DNA of 64,000 nt from SIG603 sp964370775 (GTDB lineage: Bacteria; Bacillota; Clostridia; Oscillospirales; Acutalibacteraceae). The translations under genes were made by a program, and so were the position numbers. The DNA is taken from assembly GCA_964370775.1 (NCBI GenBank), contig CAYJKT010000006.1, positions 1 through 64,000 on the forward strand. The letters are read 5' to 3'. This document shows, piece after piece, positions 1-8,294 of this stretch. Numbering within the stretch: position 1 is the stretch's first letter; every line of letters begins with the position of its first letter. The notes under the pieces were generated by a model. The model saw only the letters and a program-made list of their open reading frames with translations. It ran no database searches and was not told where the DNA came from.

Positions 1-2
1 TG

Positions 3-842
3 CTTCTCGATGAAAAAATACTTGTGAAAGGAAATGGCATTGTAAGTAGTATTGGAGGTTTAGCAAATTTGGTAGCGCCTGTGATTGGCGGTATATTGCT
101 TGGCAGCTTTGGTATTACACCAATTATTTTAGTGTCGATTATTTGCTTTATTATATCGGCTGTTCTCGAACTTTTCATTACAATTCCGTATGCAAAAGAA
201 AAATCTACTTTGTCGGTATTCGCTATGGTAAAAGAAGACTTTGGACTTTCTATAAAATTTATATGTAAAGAAAAAATAGAACTCAGAAAATTGATGTTAG
301 TTATATGCATACTAAACGCTCTTATATCTGCTTTAATCATTATATCGCTACCTGTACTTATTACCGAAAGACTTTTACTAAGTGAAGAAATGTATGGTTT
401 TTCACTTGGAGTGCTTGCTTTTGGCGGACTTGTTGGTGGTGTGTTGGCAGGAGTGCTTGGAGATAAACTGCACATAAAAAGCTTATATAGATTTATAATT
501 TGGGTGGCTGTATGCCTTATCCCTATGTCAGTTGGAGTGATTTTTAGTAGCAACCCTACAATATCATATCTGTTAATTTTGATAACTGTTTTTTCAGCTA
601 TGTGTGCTTCTTCGTTGGCAACTGTTATGATAATCACTTATATTCAAAGTAATACTGCTGAAAATATGGTAGGAAAAGTTATGGCGCTAATTATGACAGT
701 GGGTATGTTTGCGTCTCCACTAGGTCAGTTAATTTATGGTATAGCTTTTGAATATTTGATAGGGTACGAGAGTTTAATTATATTGTGTGCAGTTATATTG
801 TCTTTACTTACCAGTATTTATGCAAAGAAAATTTTTAGGTGA
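3..842 (+). CDS. MFS transporter, C-terminal part (5' end outside window)
   Basis: The reading frame is open to the left edge of the window, so this is the 3' part of a larger gene; the GTG at 24 is only an internal codon. The visible 280 or so residues contain about eight hydrophobic helices separated by short polar loops. They include an LANLVAPVIGG segment and a GGLVGGVLAGVLGDK stretch typical of major facilitator permeases of the drug or macrolide efflux type. The protein would sit in the cytoplasmic membrane and move a small solute by proton coupling; the substrate cannot be read. It ends with a TGA followed by a strong hairpin at 869-898 shared with the convergent gene. Confidence 0.75.
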   Translation, partial: LLDEKILVKGNGIVSSIGGLANLVAPVIGGILLGSFGITPIILVSIICFIISAVLELFITIPYAKEKSTLSVFAMVKEDFGLSIKFICKEKIELRKLMLVICILNALISALIIISLPVLITERLLLSEEMYGFSLGVLAFGGLVGGVLAGVLGDKLHIKSLYRFIIWVAVCLIPMSVGVIFSSNPTISYLLILITVFSAMCASSLATVMIITYIQSNTAENMVGKVMALIMTVGMFASPLGQLIYGIAFEYLIGYESLIILCAVILSLLTSIYAKKIFR

Positions 843-868
843 GTTTTCCTGAATATTGTTACAACAAA

Positions 869-898
869 AAAAGATATGGCTTTTACACCATATCTTTT
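869..898. terminator. Bidirectional rho-independent terminator
   Basis: AAAAGATATGG and CCATATCTTTT form a perfect 11-bp stem with an 8-nt loop. A T-rich tail follows on both strands, so the hairpin can end both the MFS gene on the plus strand and the 1021-residue gene on the minus strand. Confidence 0.85.
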
Positions 899-901
899 CT
901 G

Positions 902-3900
902 TTATTTTCTAATACCTGGAATTAATGTTGCTATAGCTAAGAATACTAGGTGGTATAAGAGTATATTCACTGCTGTGATTAAATCAAATCTACCTAAAAC
1001 ACTTAACAACAGAACTAAAATAAAGCCTGTTACTATACTTACTGCTTGAATTATAACTGCAAGGTTAAGCATTTTTTTATGAACCAAACACGCATAAACG
1101 GCTGTCATAAGTGACTCTACCCTGCCTTTTGTTGCAACAAGTGAGCTTGTGTGCTCGCTTTCTTCTTTAATTAGAGAAGCATATTCTTCGCCAAGTTCTC
1201 CTGTTATAACATTTATAGAATACTCTGATATTCCAAAAGTTTTAGAAATCATGTCAACATCAATATTAGGGTCAGTAGAACGCACTATCAATGCTACACC
1301 ATGTTCTTCTATCTTTTTAACTTCGATTTTCTTTCTCTTATCTGCTTTGTAAGACACTATAAGCATTGCTTTAAGTTTTTCGTCAATCGCAATAAATATA
1401 ATTTTTCTGCCATCTGCTGTGTATTTTGCAATGTCCTCAACCTCAGGAACATCAACACCGTGATTAAGCATTAAGTTTCTGTTACCAACAAAAACAGTTC
1501 TGTTATCAACTATACCTATAACTCCGTTTTCGTTTTTGTACTCAACATTAAATGCTTTTGGTAGGTCGGAGTCATCTTCGTTGTTGATTTGAGAAATGAT
1601 ATCTGAAAGTGTGCCACCGACTTCTGCAAGAAGTGCAGCAGCTAAACGCATTTGCAAGTTTCTATTGCCTTTGCCATAAGTTTTGATACCCTCTAGCACA
1701 ACTGTACCAGATGGGAACAGCTCCTCTGCGTCTACCATAACAGCGTTAACATTTGCCATGTCATGCACTGCGTCATAGTTTGCAACCATAGCTCCTGCTC
1801 TGCGAACTCTTTTAGATAGTTTAGAAAGTGGCAATTTAACAGCAATAACATTGCCTATTACCATTGTCATGCAAAGTGAAGCCGCCAAGATAGACACTGC
1901 TACGTATACTGATTTAAACATGATTAATATGATTAAACACAAAAGAAGTGATAACGCAAAGCTTATCGGTGTCAAAGACTGCCAAGAGCTTTCAATTTTG
2001 CCTGTTTTAACAGAGTTATTGAAAAAGTTCTTTAATGAAGCTGTCTTCTTTTGATATGCTATATAAGGCTTACCAGCTACTGTGTCTTTTGCAAATTTTA
2101 AAGAATTATCATAATCATCATATATATTTACGCTGTATTTTTGCTCTCTTGAAGCAATAAATCTAAAGTTGTTATATACTCGTCTTAAACCAATTAACTT
2201 GCCTGTTTGGTTGATAAATACGGAGAAATAAATTAAGAATGCGTATATCTCAACAGTTCCAACACGTATCAAATCAGTGTAGAAAAATCCTAACACAACT
2301 TGCAAAATAACTGCAACGCTTGCTACCGCCATAGCACTCTCTCGGTTAGGTTTAAACTCTAATAATCTTTTAAAGCCTTTAAATAAGTCTTTGTACATAA
2401 GTGCACACACAGCAATTAATGCTAGCAAAGATGCTCCTAAATACACGCTTATATTTAAGTCTGCTGGTGCTTCTGGTGTGAACGTGACATTCATCGCTAG
2501 AGAATAAACGAACATAAGCAAAGCTACTGCACCGGAAGCCATAAATTTAATAGAGACATTTCTCATATTATCTTTAATGATTTTTAGTTGCTCTTTTGCC
2601 TCTTGTTCCTCTGGGCTTAACTCTCTAACTACTTCCTCTTGTTTTTGCTCCTCTTGTTTTACAGTCTCGTCAACAGGTAGGTTTACCTCTGCTGTTTGAG
2701 GAATTATGCGTTTCTTTCTAAATCCTAGTGCCTCTTTAGAAATTGCATTTTGTAAAACACCAATTTTTATTGTGTGTAAAGGTAGAGTTTTATCTCTATA
2801 AGTAGTAGTGTCCTCTAACTCCTCTAACTTTTTGCTAGAGTCTGCTTTGATGTTAAGATCCAACATAGTATCGTGAATATTATGTTTTTTCTTTTTCTTC
2901 TTTGGTTTTTTAGGCTCATCTACTTTTTCAGTATCTATTTCATCTTCTGATTTTTCTATACTCGCAGTTTCTTCGTTTTCTGCTTCTTCTACATCATCAT
3001 TAGACTGAGTAACCACAGGAGTTTCATCTGTCTCGTCGATATTTTCAGTAGGAGGCTCTTCGGCTTCAACAGTAGTTTCAGTAGGAGCTTCCTCAGTTTT
3101 TTCTTCTGCTACTTCTTCACTAGTTTCAACATTCTCAGTTTCGTCCTGCTTGTCCGTATCAGCTTTTTCAATCAGCTTATCCAAAGCGTTCATTAAGTCT
3201 TCTGTAGTCTCTGCACTTGCTGACTCTGTAACAATCTCTTCGGTTTCTACAGCTTCTTCTACTACAGCTTGCTCGCTAACGCTTTGTTCTGCTTCTTCGA
3301 CTTTTTCTTTGTTTTCATCGGTAACATCATCAGCTACAGTAATATCAATTTCAGATGTGTTAGATATAGGCTTTAGCACAAAGTCAACGTCTTCGTCATC
3401 TTCATTTACTGTGTTGCTAGCTTTGCTGTTAAGTATTTCGTTAACAGTCTGCTCGTCCTCTTTTTGTATGTTAACATTTTTGTTAAGCTCTATAGTATCG
3501 TTAAGAACATTCAGCTTAATCTCCATAGTTTGTGCTTCTGCTGTTTGCATCATAGCTTTTTGGAAATCGCTATCATCAGCAGTCTCTCCCAAACCGTGAG
3601 TTTTTACATAAGGGTCAGCATTAAGAGAAGTAACAGGCATAGGCGCTGCTACTCCAAATTCTTCTGCAACTTCATTTACATCAACGCCACTTGTCTCGGC
3701 TGCTGTCTCAACTCGTCTACGTCTTTCTTCTCTAATACGATTATAATTCTGCTCAGATTCTTCATCAATATGATTATCGTCAAACAGTTTTTTAAAGCTT
3801 TCTTCTTCCAAGTTAAGCTCGCCTGTAATGTCAAAACCACGTCTAAGCTCGCTTAATGGCTTTGCTTCAATACCATAATATATATCTTCTGACTCATCAA

Positions 3901-3967
3901 AGTCTTTTTCTTTCCGCCAGAACCAAGACTTTTTAGGCTTTTTTTCATCACCTTTTTTATTCTTCAT
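902..3967 (-). CDS. Large membrane protein resembling a degenerate P1B-type ATPase
   Basis: This 1021-residue protein has a very acidic, Glu/Thr-rich hydrophilic N-terminal half (about 1-465) broken by a lysine cluster near 353-362. About eight membrane helices follow, near 473-493, 507-525, 545-563, 573-590, 668-686, 689-709, 967-990 and 997-1017. Between helices 6 and 7 lies a cytoplasmic region whose layout follows the P- and N-domains of heavy-metal P-type ATPases: VRRAGAMVANYDAVHDMANV, then VMVDAEELFPSG where DKTGTLT is expected, then FVGNRNLMLNHG and GRKIIFIAIDEKLKAMLIVS. The DKTGT phosphorylation motif, the TGD loop and the GDGxNDxP hinge are all gone. I infer a non-transporting, perhaps regulatory descendant. 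It lies 18 bp downstream of rlmB with its own GGAGGAG site, so the two are probably co-transcribed. Length, helices and missing motifs are seen directly; the relationship is inference from motif order. Confidence 0.55.
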   Translation of the reverse strand: MKNKKGDEKKPKKSWFWRKEKDFDESEDIYYGIEAKPLSELRRGFDITGELNLEEESFKKLFDDNHIDEESEQNYNRIREERRRRVETAAETSGVDVNEVAEEFGVAAPMPVTSLNADPYVKTHGLGETADDSDFQKAMMQTAEAQTMEIKLNVLNDTIELNKNVNIQKEDEQTVNEILNSKASNTVNEDDEDVDFVLKPISNTSEIDITVADDVTDENKEKVEEAEQSVSEQAVVEEAVETEEIVTESASAETTEDLMNALDKLIEKADTDKQDETENVETSEEVAEEKTEEAPTETTVEAEEPPTENIDETDETPVVTQSNDDVEEAENEETASIEKSEDEIDTEKVDEPKKPKKKKKKHNIHDTMLDLNIKADSSKKLEELEDTTTYRDKTLPLHTIKIGVLQNAISKEALGFRKKRIIPQTAEVNLPVDETVKQEEQKQEEVVRELSPEEQEAKEQLKIIKDNMRNVSIKFMASGAVALLMFVYSLAMNVTFTPEAPADLNISVYLGASLLALIAVCALMYKDLFKGFKRLLEFKPNRESAMAVASVAVILQVVLGFFYTDLIRVGTVEIYAFLIYFSVFINQTGKLIGLRRVYNNFRFIASREQKYSVNIYDDYDNSLKFAKDTVAGKPYIAYQKKTASLKNFFNNSVKTGKIESSWQSLTPISFALSLLLCLIILIMFKSVYVAVSILAASLCMTMVIGNVIAVKLPLSKLSKRVRRAGAMVANYDAVHDMANVNAVMVDAEELFPSGTVVLEGIKTYGKGNRNLQMRLAAALLAEVGGTLSDIISQINNEDDSDLPKAFNVEYKNENGVIGIVDNRTVFVGNRNLMLNHGVDVPEVEDIAKYTADGRKIIFIAIDEKLKAMLIVSYKADKRKKIEVKKIEEHGVALIVRSTDPNIDVDMISKTFGISEYSINVITGELGEEYASLIKEESEHTSSLVATKGRVESLMTAVYACLVHKKMLNLAVIIQAVSIVTGFILVLLLSVLGRFDLITAVNILLYHLVFLAIATLIPGIRK

Positions 3968-3985
3968 TTATAATTCTCCTCCGAT

Positions 3986-4750
3986 TTATAAACCTTTTCT
4001 TTGCCTCATAACTTCATAACACAAAATACCACATGCAACAGAAGCATTTAAGGAATTAATTTTACCACACATAGGTAAAGACAGCACAAAGTCAGATTTA
4101 TCTCTGATTAATCTTTGCACTCCACTGCCCTCATTACCAATAACAAGTGCTACTCCACCTGTTTTAAAATCTGCTTCACACCACGGTTTGCCGTCCATAT
4201 CAGCAGCATAAATCCATAGACCTCTATCTTTAAGTTCGTCTATTGTGCTAGCAAGGTTATTAACTTTAATAACAGGTACATATTCATACGCACCAGCTGA
4301 CGCTTTACCAACTGCATAAGTTAGAGCTACGCTTCTTCTCTTTGGAATAATAATTCCATGAGCACCACTACACTCAGCAGTTCTTATAATAGCTCCTAAG
4401 TTTTGTGGGTCGCTAAGTTCGTCGCACACAATAAAGAAAGGTTCTTCTTCACGTTCTTTTGCAAGTTCAAAAGCTTCATCAAGTGTTGAGTATTCTTTGA
4501 TAGCCGCTTGTGCAACCACTCCTTGATGAACTGCGCCACTGCACATGAAATCAAGCTTTTTAGAATCAACATCTTTAACAGTAATGCCTTTTTCTTTAGC
4601 TTTATTTATTATAACAGAAATAGAGCCACCTCTTTGACCTCTAGCCACAAAAATAGTAGCAATAGTTCTGCCACTTTTTAAAGCCTCTGTAACTGCGTTT
4701 CTGCCTGCGATTATATCTTTTTTTTCATTTGTATTGTTATTATTATCCAT
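3986..4750 (-). CDS. rlmB: 23S rRNA (guanosine-2'-O-)-methyltransferase RlmB, TrmH/SpoU family
   Basis: SPOUT-fold methyltransferase of 254 residues, the usual family size, that methylates a ribose 2'-O in 23S rRNA using S-adenosylmethionine. The N-terminal substrate-binding domain starts with AGRNAVTEAL at residue 15. The trefoil-knot catalytic part carries motif 1 DPQNLGAIIRTA (114-125, with Asn117 and Arg123), motif 2 IGNEGSGV (204-211) and motif 3 SLNASVA (233-239). No clear Shine-Dalgarno sequence lies next to the ATG; the nearest, GGCGGTG, is about 25 nt upstream, and a small inverted repeat (TTAACC/GGTTAA, 4755-4772) lies between it and the start. It probably leads a two-gene operon with the P-type-ATPase-like protein. 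A neighbouring TrmH-family target cannot be fully excluded, but RlmB is the best match. Confidence 0.88.
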   Translation of the reverse strand: MDNNNNTNEKKDIIAGRNAVTEALKSGRTIATIFVARGQRGGSISVIINKAKEKGITVKDVDSKKLDFMCSGAVHQGVVAQAAIKEYSTLDEAFELAKEREEEPFFIVCDELSDPQNLGAIIRTAECSGAHGIIIPKRRSVALTYAVGKASAGAYEYVPVIKVNNLASTIDELKDRGLWIYAADMDGKPWCEADFKTGGVALVIGNEGSGVQRLIRDKSDFVLSLPMCGKINSLNASVACGILCYEVMRQRKGL

Positions 4751-5572
4751 GTGTATTAACCATTATCGGTTAATATTCACCGCCTTTATGTATTTTTATG
4801 TTATTATATCATATTTTTCGAATAAAATAAATAGCTTTTATTAATTATAACATAAATTTTTTTAAACCACAATTATAATTAATTGACACAATTCATCAAT
4901 AATATATAGTTAAATATATGTTTAAACGAGATACGTTTAATATCACAAATAAATAACTGTTTAGTATAAGCAGTTTAGGATATAATTATGCATAAAAATA
5001 CATAAAAAGGTAAAAACTTGCAATTTTTATTTTTATACGTTCTGTAATATATTATGTCCTGTTAATAGAGTGTTGAAAACTCAAAAAAAGCATGTTGAAA
5101 ACTCTGTTGAAAGTGTTGAAAAATCCCTTTCTACAGGTATTTCTATATTCTGGAAAAGTTTTTAACATAGTTTAACAGCGTTTTTTTACTTCTATTTCAA
5201 CAATTTATACTTATTAACTTTCTGTAATAGCATAGTTCGATTTTTTTCTTTGTATTGTGATTATAATAAATTTAAGCACAAAATATAGATATTGATTTTA
5301 ATGATTTTAACTTGTCAATACTTTTAAAGCATGAATTTTTCCCTGTTTATTATTTACGTATATTTTACCTCTGTTAAAAAAAGTTTTTATATACAAAAGT
5401 GTCAAAACATGGTATAATCTGATAAAATATGTAGATTTCAATAGAGTTATTTAGAATTTCATCGATGATATTTTCATAATAAGTCGAAAAATACAAGAAT
5501 TGAAAATGTATAAATATACATTTATTGTGTTTAAGCATAATATATAAAAAATCAAAGGAAAAGAGTAGAATT
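4751..5572. other. 822-bp AT-rich intergenic region between divergent genes
   Basis: The region separates rlmB (minus) from the DUF6062-like gene (plus). It is strongly AT-rich and I find no convincing coding frame in it. A minus-strand TATAAT-like box (plus-strand positions about 4801-4812) lies upstream of rlmB. Its main structure is a cluster of TGTTGAAAA repeats at 5071-5122, listed separately, followed by very T-rich sequence to about 5400. Confidence 0.6.
5071..5202. repeat. Cluster of DnaA-box-like TGTTGAAAA repeats
   Basis: TGTTGAAAA occurs at 5071-5079, 5093-5101 and 5114-5122, with TGTTGAAAG at 5105-5113, all in one direction. An inverted relative, ATTTCAACA, lies at 5194-5202. The reverse complement TTTTCAACA matches the DnaA box TTATCCACA at 7 of 9 positions. 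Genes diverge on both sides and the flanks are AT-rich, as around bacterial origins or DnaA-titration clusters. No dnaA or dnaN gene is in the window, so origin function is not established. Confidence 0.45.
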
Positions 5573-6280
5573 ATGAAGCAAGATATATGTTCAATACCAA
5601 TTAGTGAAATCTTTGAACCTATGGATGGTTGTCCATACTGCAGAATGAGAGACATGCTTGAAGATAGAATGGCGACATATATTACTGGCGCTGCAATGAT
5701 GGAACCTGATGTACGTGTGGAAACAAACAGATTAGGTTTTTGTAAAAATCATTTTGATAGTATCTTAAAAAGAGGTAGCAGGTTGTCCGTTGCGCTGATT
5801 TTGGAGACGCTTTTGGCAGAAGTAGATAAAGAACTGCTAGACCAAAAACTTCCACCAAAAAAACTTTCTAAAAATATAGAAGTTAGAGAAAACAGCTGTT
5901 TTATGTGCGAGAATATCGATAAAAACATGGAAAACCTAGCGATAAATGCAATGGTTTTATGGCAAAATGAGGCAGAGTTTAGGGATTTATATGCAAAACA
6001 AACACATATTTGTGTAAAGCATTATTCACTGGTAACGAGGCTTTCTCAAAAAAAAGTACACAAAAAGAACTTACCTATTTTTTCTGAGGTTAACAAACGC
6101 CTATGTGGTAATTATATGACCGAAGTTAGTGGAGATATTACTCATTTTTGCAGAATGTTTGATTACAGAAATGCTGGTGGAGATTGGAAGAACTCTCGAG
6201 ATGCGATTGAAAGAGCGATTGAGTTTTTAAGTGGTGAAAAAGTTGAGGTTACCACACAAAGTGAGGGTAAAAACAGATGA
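5573..6280 (+). CDS. DUF6062-like cysteine-rich protein
   Basis: A 235-residue soluble protein without membrane segments or signal peptide. I chose the ATG at 5573 because AAAGGAAAAGAG lies just upstream and the predicted N-terminus then matches the short start of related proteins; the in-frame TTG at 5525 has no ribosome-binding site. It contains paired cysteines, CPYC near the N-terminus and CFMC near the middle, each followed by a CKNHF or CVKHY segment. The arrangement looks like two repeats of a possible metal-binding unit. From memory this matches the DUF6062 family of Clostridia, whose function is unknown. Its stop codon overlaps the start of ogg by 4 nt, so the two are translationally coupled, which hints at a link to DNA repair or simple co-expression. 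Confidence 0.7.
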   Translation: MKQDICSIPISEIFEPMDGCPYCRMRDMLEDRMATYITGAAMMEPDVRVETNRLGFCKNHFDSILKRGSRLSVALILETLLAEVDKELLDQKLPPKKLSKNIEVRENSCFMCENIDKNMENLAINAMVLWQNEAEFRDLYAKQTHICVKHYSLVTRLSQKKVHKKNLPIFSEVNKRLCGNYMTEVSGDITHFCRMFDYRNAGGDWKNSRDAIERAIEFLSGEKVEVTTQSEGKNR

Positions 6281-7074
6281 TTACAATAGAGAAAAGCTTT
6301 GATTTGGCACAAACCTTGGATTGTGGGCAAGCGTTTAGATGGAAAGAGACTGAAAAAGGTTGGGTAGGTTGCGTTAATAACAAAGTTCTTACCATAAGTG
6401 AAAGCGAAAATCAGTTACACTTGGACTGTTCTCCACATGATTTTGACTGCTTGTGGAAAGATTACTTTGATTTAGACACGGATTACGATAGTATAAGAAA
6501 AGAGTTAAGCGATTTTAGTCCGATACTAAAACAAGCTATAGAATTTGCACCAGGAATACACATTCTAAAGCAAGATAGTTGGGAAGCGTTGTGCTCGTTT
6601 ATATTGTCACAAAATAATAATATTAAGAGAATTAAGGGAATAATATCTAAACTGTGTGAAAACTTTGGCGAAGATTTAGGTGGCGTTTATAGTTTTCCTT
6701 CTATAGAAAAAATGGCGTCTTTAACAGAAGATGATCTAGCTGTAATAAAAAGTGGGTTTAGGGCAAAATATTTGATGAGCGCAGCTGAACTTGTGGCTAG
6801 TGGTAAGATTAATTTAGAAGAAATAAGCAAAAAATCTTTGGAAAAAGCTAAAAAAGACCTTATGATGATTAAGGGAGTGGGGCCAAAAGTAGCAGATTGC
6901 GCATTACTTTATGGTTTTTACAGAACAGAGTGCTTTCCAATGGACGTTTGGATGAAAAGGGCAATGGAGAAGCTTTTTCCAGACAATACACCAGAAGATT
7001 TTGGAAAAAACGCAGGAATTGCACAGCAGTATATTTTTCATTACAGCAGAATGAACCCTGATTTATTTGAATAA
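6277..7074 (+). CDS. ogg: 8-oxoguanine DNA glycosylase / AP lyase
   Basis: This 265-residue enzyme removes 8-oxo-7,8-dihydroguanine opposite cytosine in base-excision repair and nicks the abasic site. An N-terminal OGG domain includes TLDCGQAFRW (about 13-22). The helix-hairpin-helix part reads IKGVGPKVADCALLYGF and contains the Schiff-base lysine Lys204. FPMDVWMKRAM carries the catalytic Asp223. LSQNNN at 110-115 is the typical DNA-intercalating region of OGG1-type enzymes. The gene is shorter than eukaryotic OGG1 but typical for Clostridia. Its ATG overlaps the TGA of the preceding gene. No terminator is evident; the stop is followed after about 30 bp by a MITE-like repeat whose hairpins may end transcription. 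Confidence 0.9.
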   Translation: MITIEKSFDLAQTLDCGQAFRWKETEKGWVGCVNNKVLTISESENQLHLDCSPHDFDCLWKDYFDLDTDYDSIRKELSDFSPILKQAIEFAPGIHILKQDSWEALCSFILSQNNNIKRIKGIISKLCENFGEDLGGVYSFPSIEKMASLTEDDLAVIKSGFRAKYLMSAAELVASGKINLEEISKKSLEKAKKDLMMIKGVGPKVADCALLYGFYRTECFPMDVWMKRAMEKLFPDNTPEDFGKNAGIAQQYIFHYSRMNPDLFE

Positions 7075-7105
7075 GCGAAATCAAAATAATTAGATGCAAA
7101 AACAG

Positions 7106-7263
7106 GGCAGTCATATTAAAGTAAAAATGAACAAAAAGTAGGGGAGGGTTTCCATGCCCTCCCCTAAAACAGGTGGAAAATTGATAATTTTCGGACAGGC
7201 ATGGAAGCCTGTCCCTACACTGGTTTGTTCGTTTTAAAGGAAATTTTCGTTAATGCGACAACC
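7106..7263. mobile_element. MITE-like hairpin element, copy 1
   Basis: This 158-bp element matches, in opposite orientation, the one at 42108-42264. Its right end is TTAATGCGACAACC, and its left end GGCAGTCATATTAA is a decayed version of the other terminus. Inside lie two palindromes. One begins GTAGGGGAGGG, has TTCCATG at its tip and ends CCCTCCCCTA. The other begins GGACAGGC and ends GCCTGTCCCTAC. There is no room for a transposase. Together with the short TAGGGCAGTC hairpin next door it fills the gap between ogg and the GntR gene. Confidence 0.75.
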
Positions 7264-7347
7264 CCTATTTTGCATCTATAACCCTTATAACAAAAAAGTG
7301 CAGAATTTGTTTTGTCAAAATAATAAGTAACTTTACTTTTTAACAAT

Positions 7348-7379
7348 CAATAGGGCAGTCGTGTTAGACTGCCCTATTG
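7348..7379 (-). terminator. Terminator-like hairpin after the GntR gene
   Basis: CAATAGGGCAGTC and GACTGCCCTATTG form a perfect 13-bp stem with a 6-nt loop, just past the stop of the minus-strand regulator gene. The strand read by that gene continues with a weak T-rich stretch. The stem also resembles the TAGGG hairpins scattered in the window, so it may be a domesticated repeat end. Confidence 0.65.
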
Positions 7380-7386
7380 TATACAA
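7377..7386. promoter_or_regulatory. TTGTATACAA palindrome downstream of the GntR gene
   Basis: The same perfect 10-bp palindrome lies in the 5' leader of the gene at 8107-8116. Here it abuts the stop codon and overlaps the edge of the terminator stem. It may be an auxiliary GntR site or chance; no promoter is seen next to it. Confidence 0.35.
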
Positions 7387-7390
7387 GTTC

Positions 7391-8089
7391 TTATACAACA
7401 AAATAATTCTCTTTTTCGCTCAATAATTTGCTAATGCTCTCAGCACCTTTATGAATGTGCAGTTTATATATATCACGAAGCTCGCTAAGGTTTTTACTTT
7501 GAATAAGCTCAAATATCTCGCAGTGTTGCTTATAGAATTTATCAAGGTCTTCTTTGGTGTACGTCTCTGCACACAAACACCTAAAACGTTGATAATCAGC
7601 CATTCCTCCGATTAAATCGTCCCATAAGTTCGACTTTGAATTCAGCCTAAAAATCGTTCTATGAAAGTTATTATCCAAAGCAAAAAACTCTGTACACCTA
7701 GTGTTTAAATCTATATTAGAATTTTCAATCAAGTTGCGTTGTCTGATTATTTCAACTTTTAGTGCCACCACAAATTCATCTGTAATTGTGTCTATAAGTT
7801 CTTCAAGCACACCTATCTCCAGTTTTTCTCTAACAAACATAAAATCATTCAGTTTGTCTAAGTTAATCGGTGTAATAACTGTCCCTTTATACGGTGTGGT
7901 TTTAATCAAGTTTTCGTATTCTAATCGCTTAAAAACCTCTCTAATTGGCGTTCTAGACACATTAAAGCGTTTAGCTGTTTCTGTCTCGCTAATCACTTTA
8001 CCTGGTGGGAGTTTAAGCGTTATTATCTCTTTTATTAAGCAATTTAGTATGTCGTTATTTGAAAAAACAACTTTGTTTTCTGGTACCAT
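7391..8089 (-). CDS. GntR-family (FadR/FCD subfamily) regulator of the uronate operon
   Basis: A 232-residue transcription factor with an N-terminal winged helix (about 10-75, containing AKRFNVSRTPIREVFKRLE as the recognition region) and an all-helical C-terminal FCD ligand domain (about 85-215) with histidines at FHRTIF, QHCEIF and LHIHKG that could bind metal. Such proteins (UxuR, ExuR, KdgR types) release DNA when a sugar acid binds. It is transcribed away from uxuA, and palindromes related to TTGTATACAA lie in its own leader and over the uxuA promoter. I infer autoregulation and repression of the uxuA-uxuB-eda-kdgK operon with a hexuronate-derived inducer. The family assignment is firm; the ligand is inferred from context. 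Confidence 0.88.
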   Translation of the reverse strand: MVPENKVVFSNNDILNCLIKEIITLKLPPGKVISETETAKRFNVSRTPIREVFKRLEYENLIKTTPYKGTVITPINLDKLNDFMFVREKLEIGVLEELIDTITDEFVVALKVEIIRQRNLIENSNIDLNTRCTEFFALDNNFHRTIFRLNSKSNLWDDLIGGMADYQRFRCLCAETYTKEDLDKFYKQHCEIFELIQSKNLSELRDIYKLHIHKGAESISKLLSEKENYFVV

Positions 8090-8106
8090 AAGCTCTCCTT
8101 ATCAAG

Positions 8107-8132
8107 TTGTATACAAGTGATACACTATTATA
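8107..8132 (-). promoter_or_regulatory. GntR gene promoter -10 with operator in the leader
   Basis: On the minus strand a TATAAT box (plus positions 8127-8132) has only a weak -35 element 17 bp upstream. A perfect palindrome TTGTATACAA (8107-8116) follows between the likely transcription start and the GGAGAG ribosome-binding site. Binding there would block elongation or initiation, consistent with autoregulation. Confidence 0.55.
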
Positions 8133-8227
8133 TCAAATAATATCTTATAAATAAATGCATATATCACATAATAATTAGTGAGTATATACGTACAAAACTA
8201 ACAATTATCTCAAAATATGCAAATTTT

Positions 8228-8259
8228 AGCTTGCATACAAGCTGCGAGTGTGATATAGT
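8228..8259 (+). promoter_or_regulatory. uxuA operon promoter overlapped by a GntR operator
   Basis: TTGCAT (8231-8236), a 17-bp spacer and TATAGT (8254-8259) form a good sigma-A promoter. The near-palindrome AGCTTGCATACAAGCT at 8228-8243 covers the -35 box and shares its TACAA half with the site in the regulator leader. Occupancy by the divergent GntR protein would therefore block RNA polymerase. Confidence 0.65.
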
Positions 8260-8294
8260 GTAGCTAATAAAATATGATAGAGGAGATTTATCAC

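Noticed and set aside
3150..3599. 149-residue plus-strand open frame inside the 1021-residue gene
   Set aside because: Ser/Leu-rich antisense of a Glu-rich repeat region; it has no ribosome-binding site and its composition is the mirror of the real gene.
5525..5572. TTG start at 5525 for the DUF6062-like gene
   Set aside because: No ribosome-binding site precedes it, whereas the ATG at 5573 has one.
5374..5655. 93-residue minus-strand frame upstream of the DUF6062-like gene
   Set aside because: It covers AT-rich intergenic DNA and the start of the real gene, and reads as random hydrophobic sequence without a ribosome-binding site.
7391..8120. Riboswitch in the uronate regulator region
   Set aside because: Only short palindromes typical of protein operators are found; no conserved aptamer core is recognisable.
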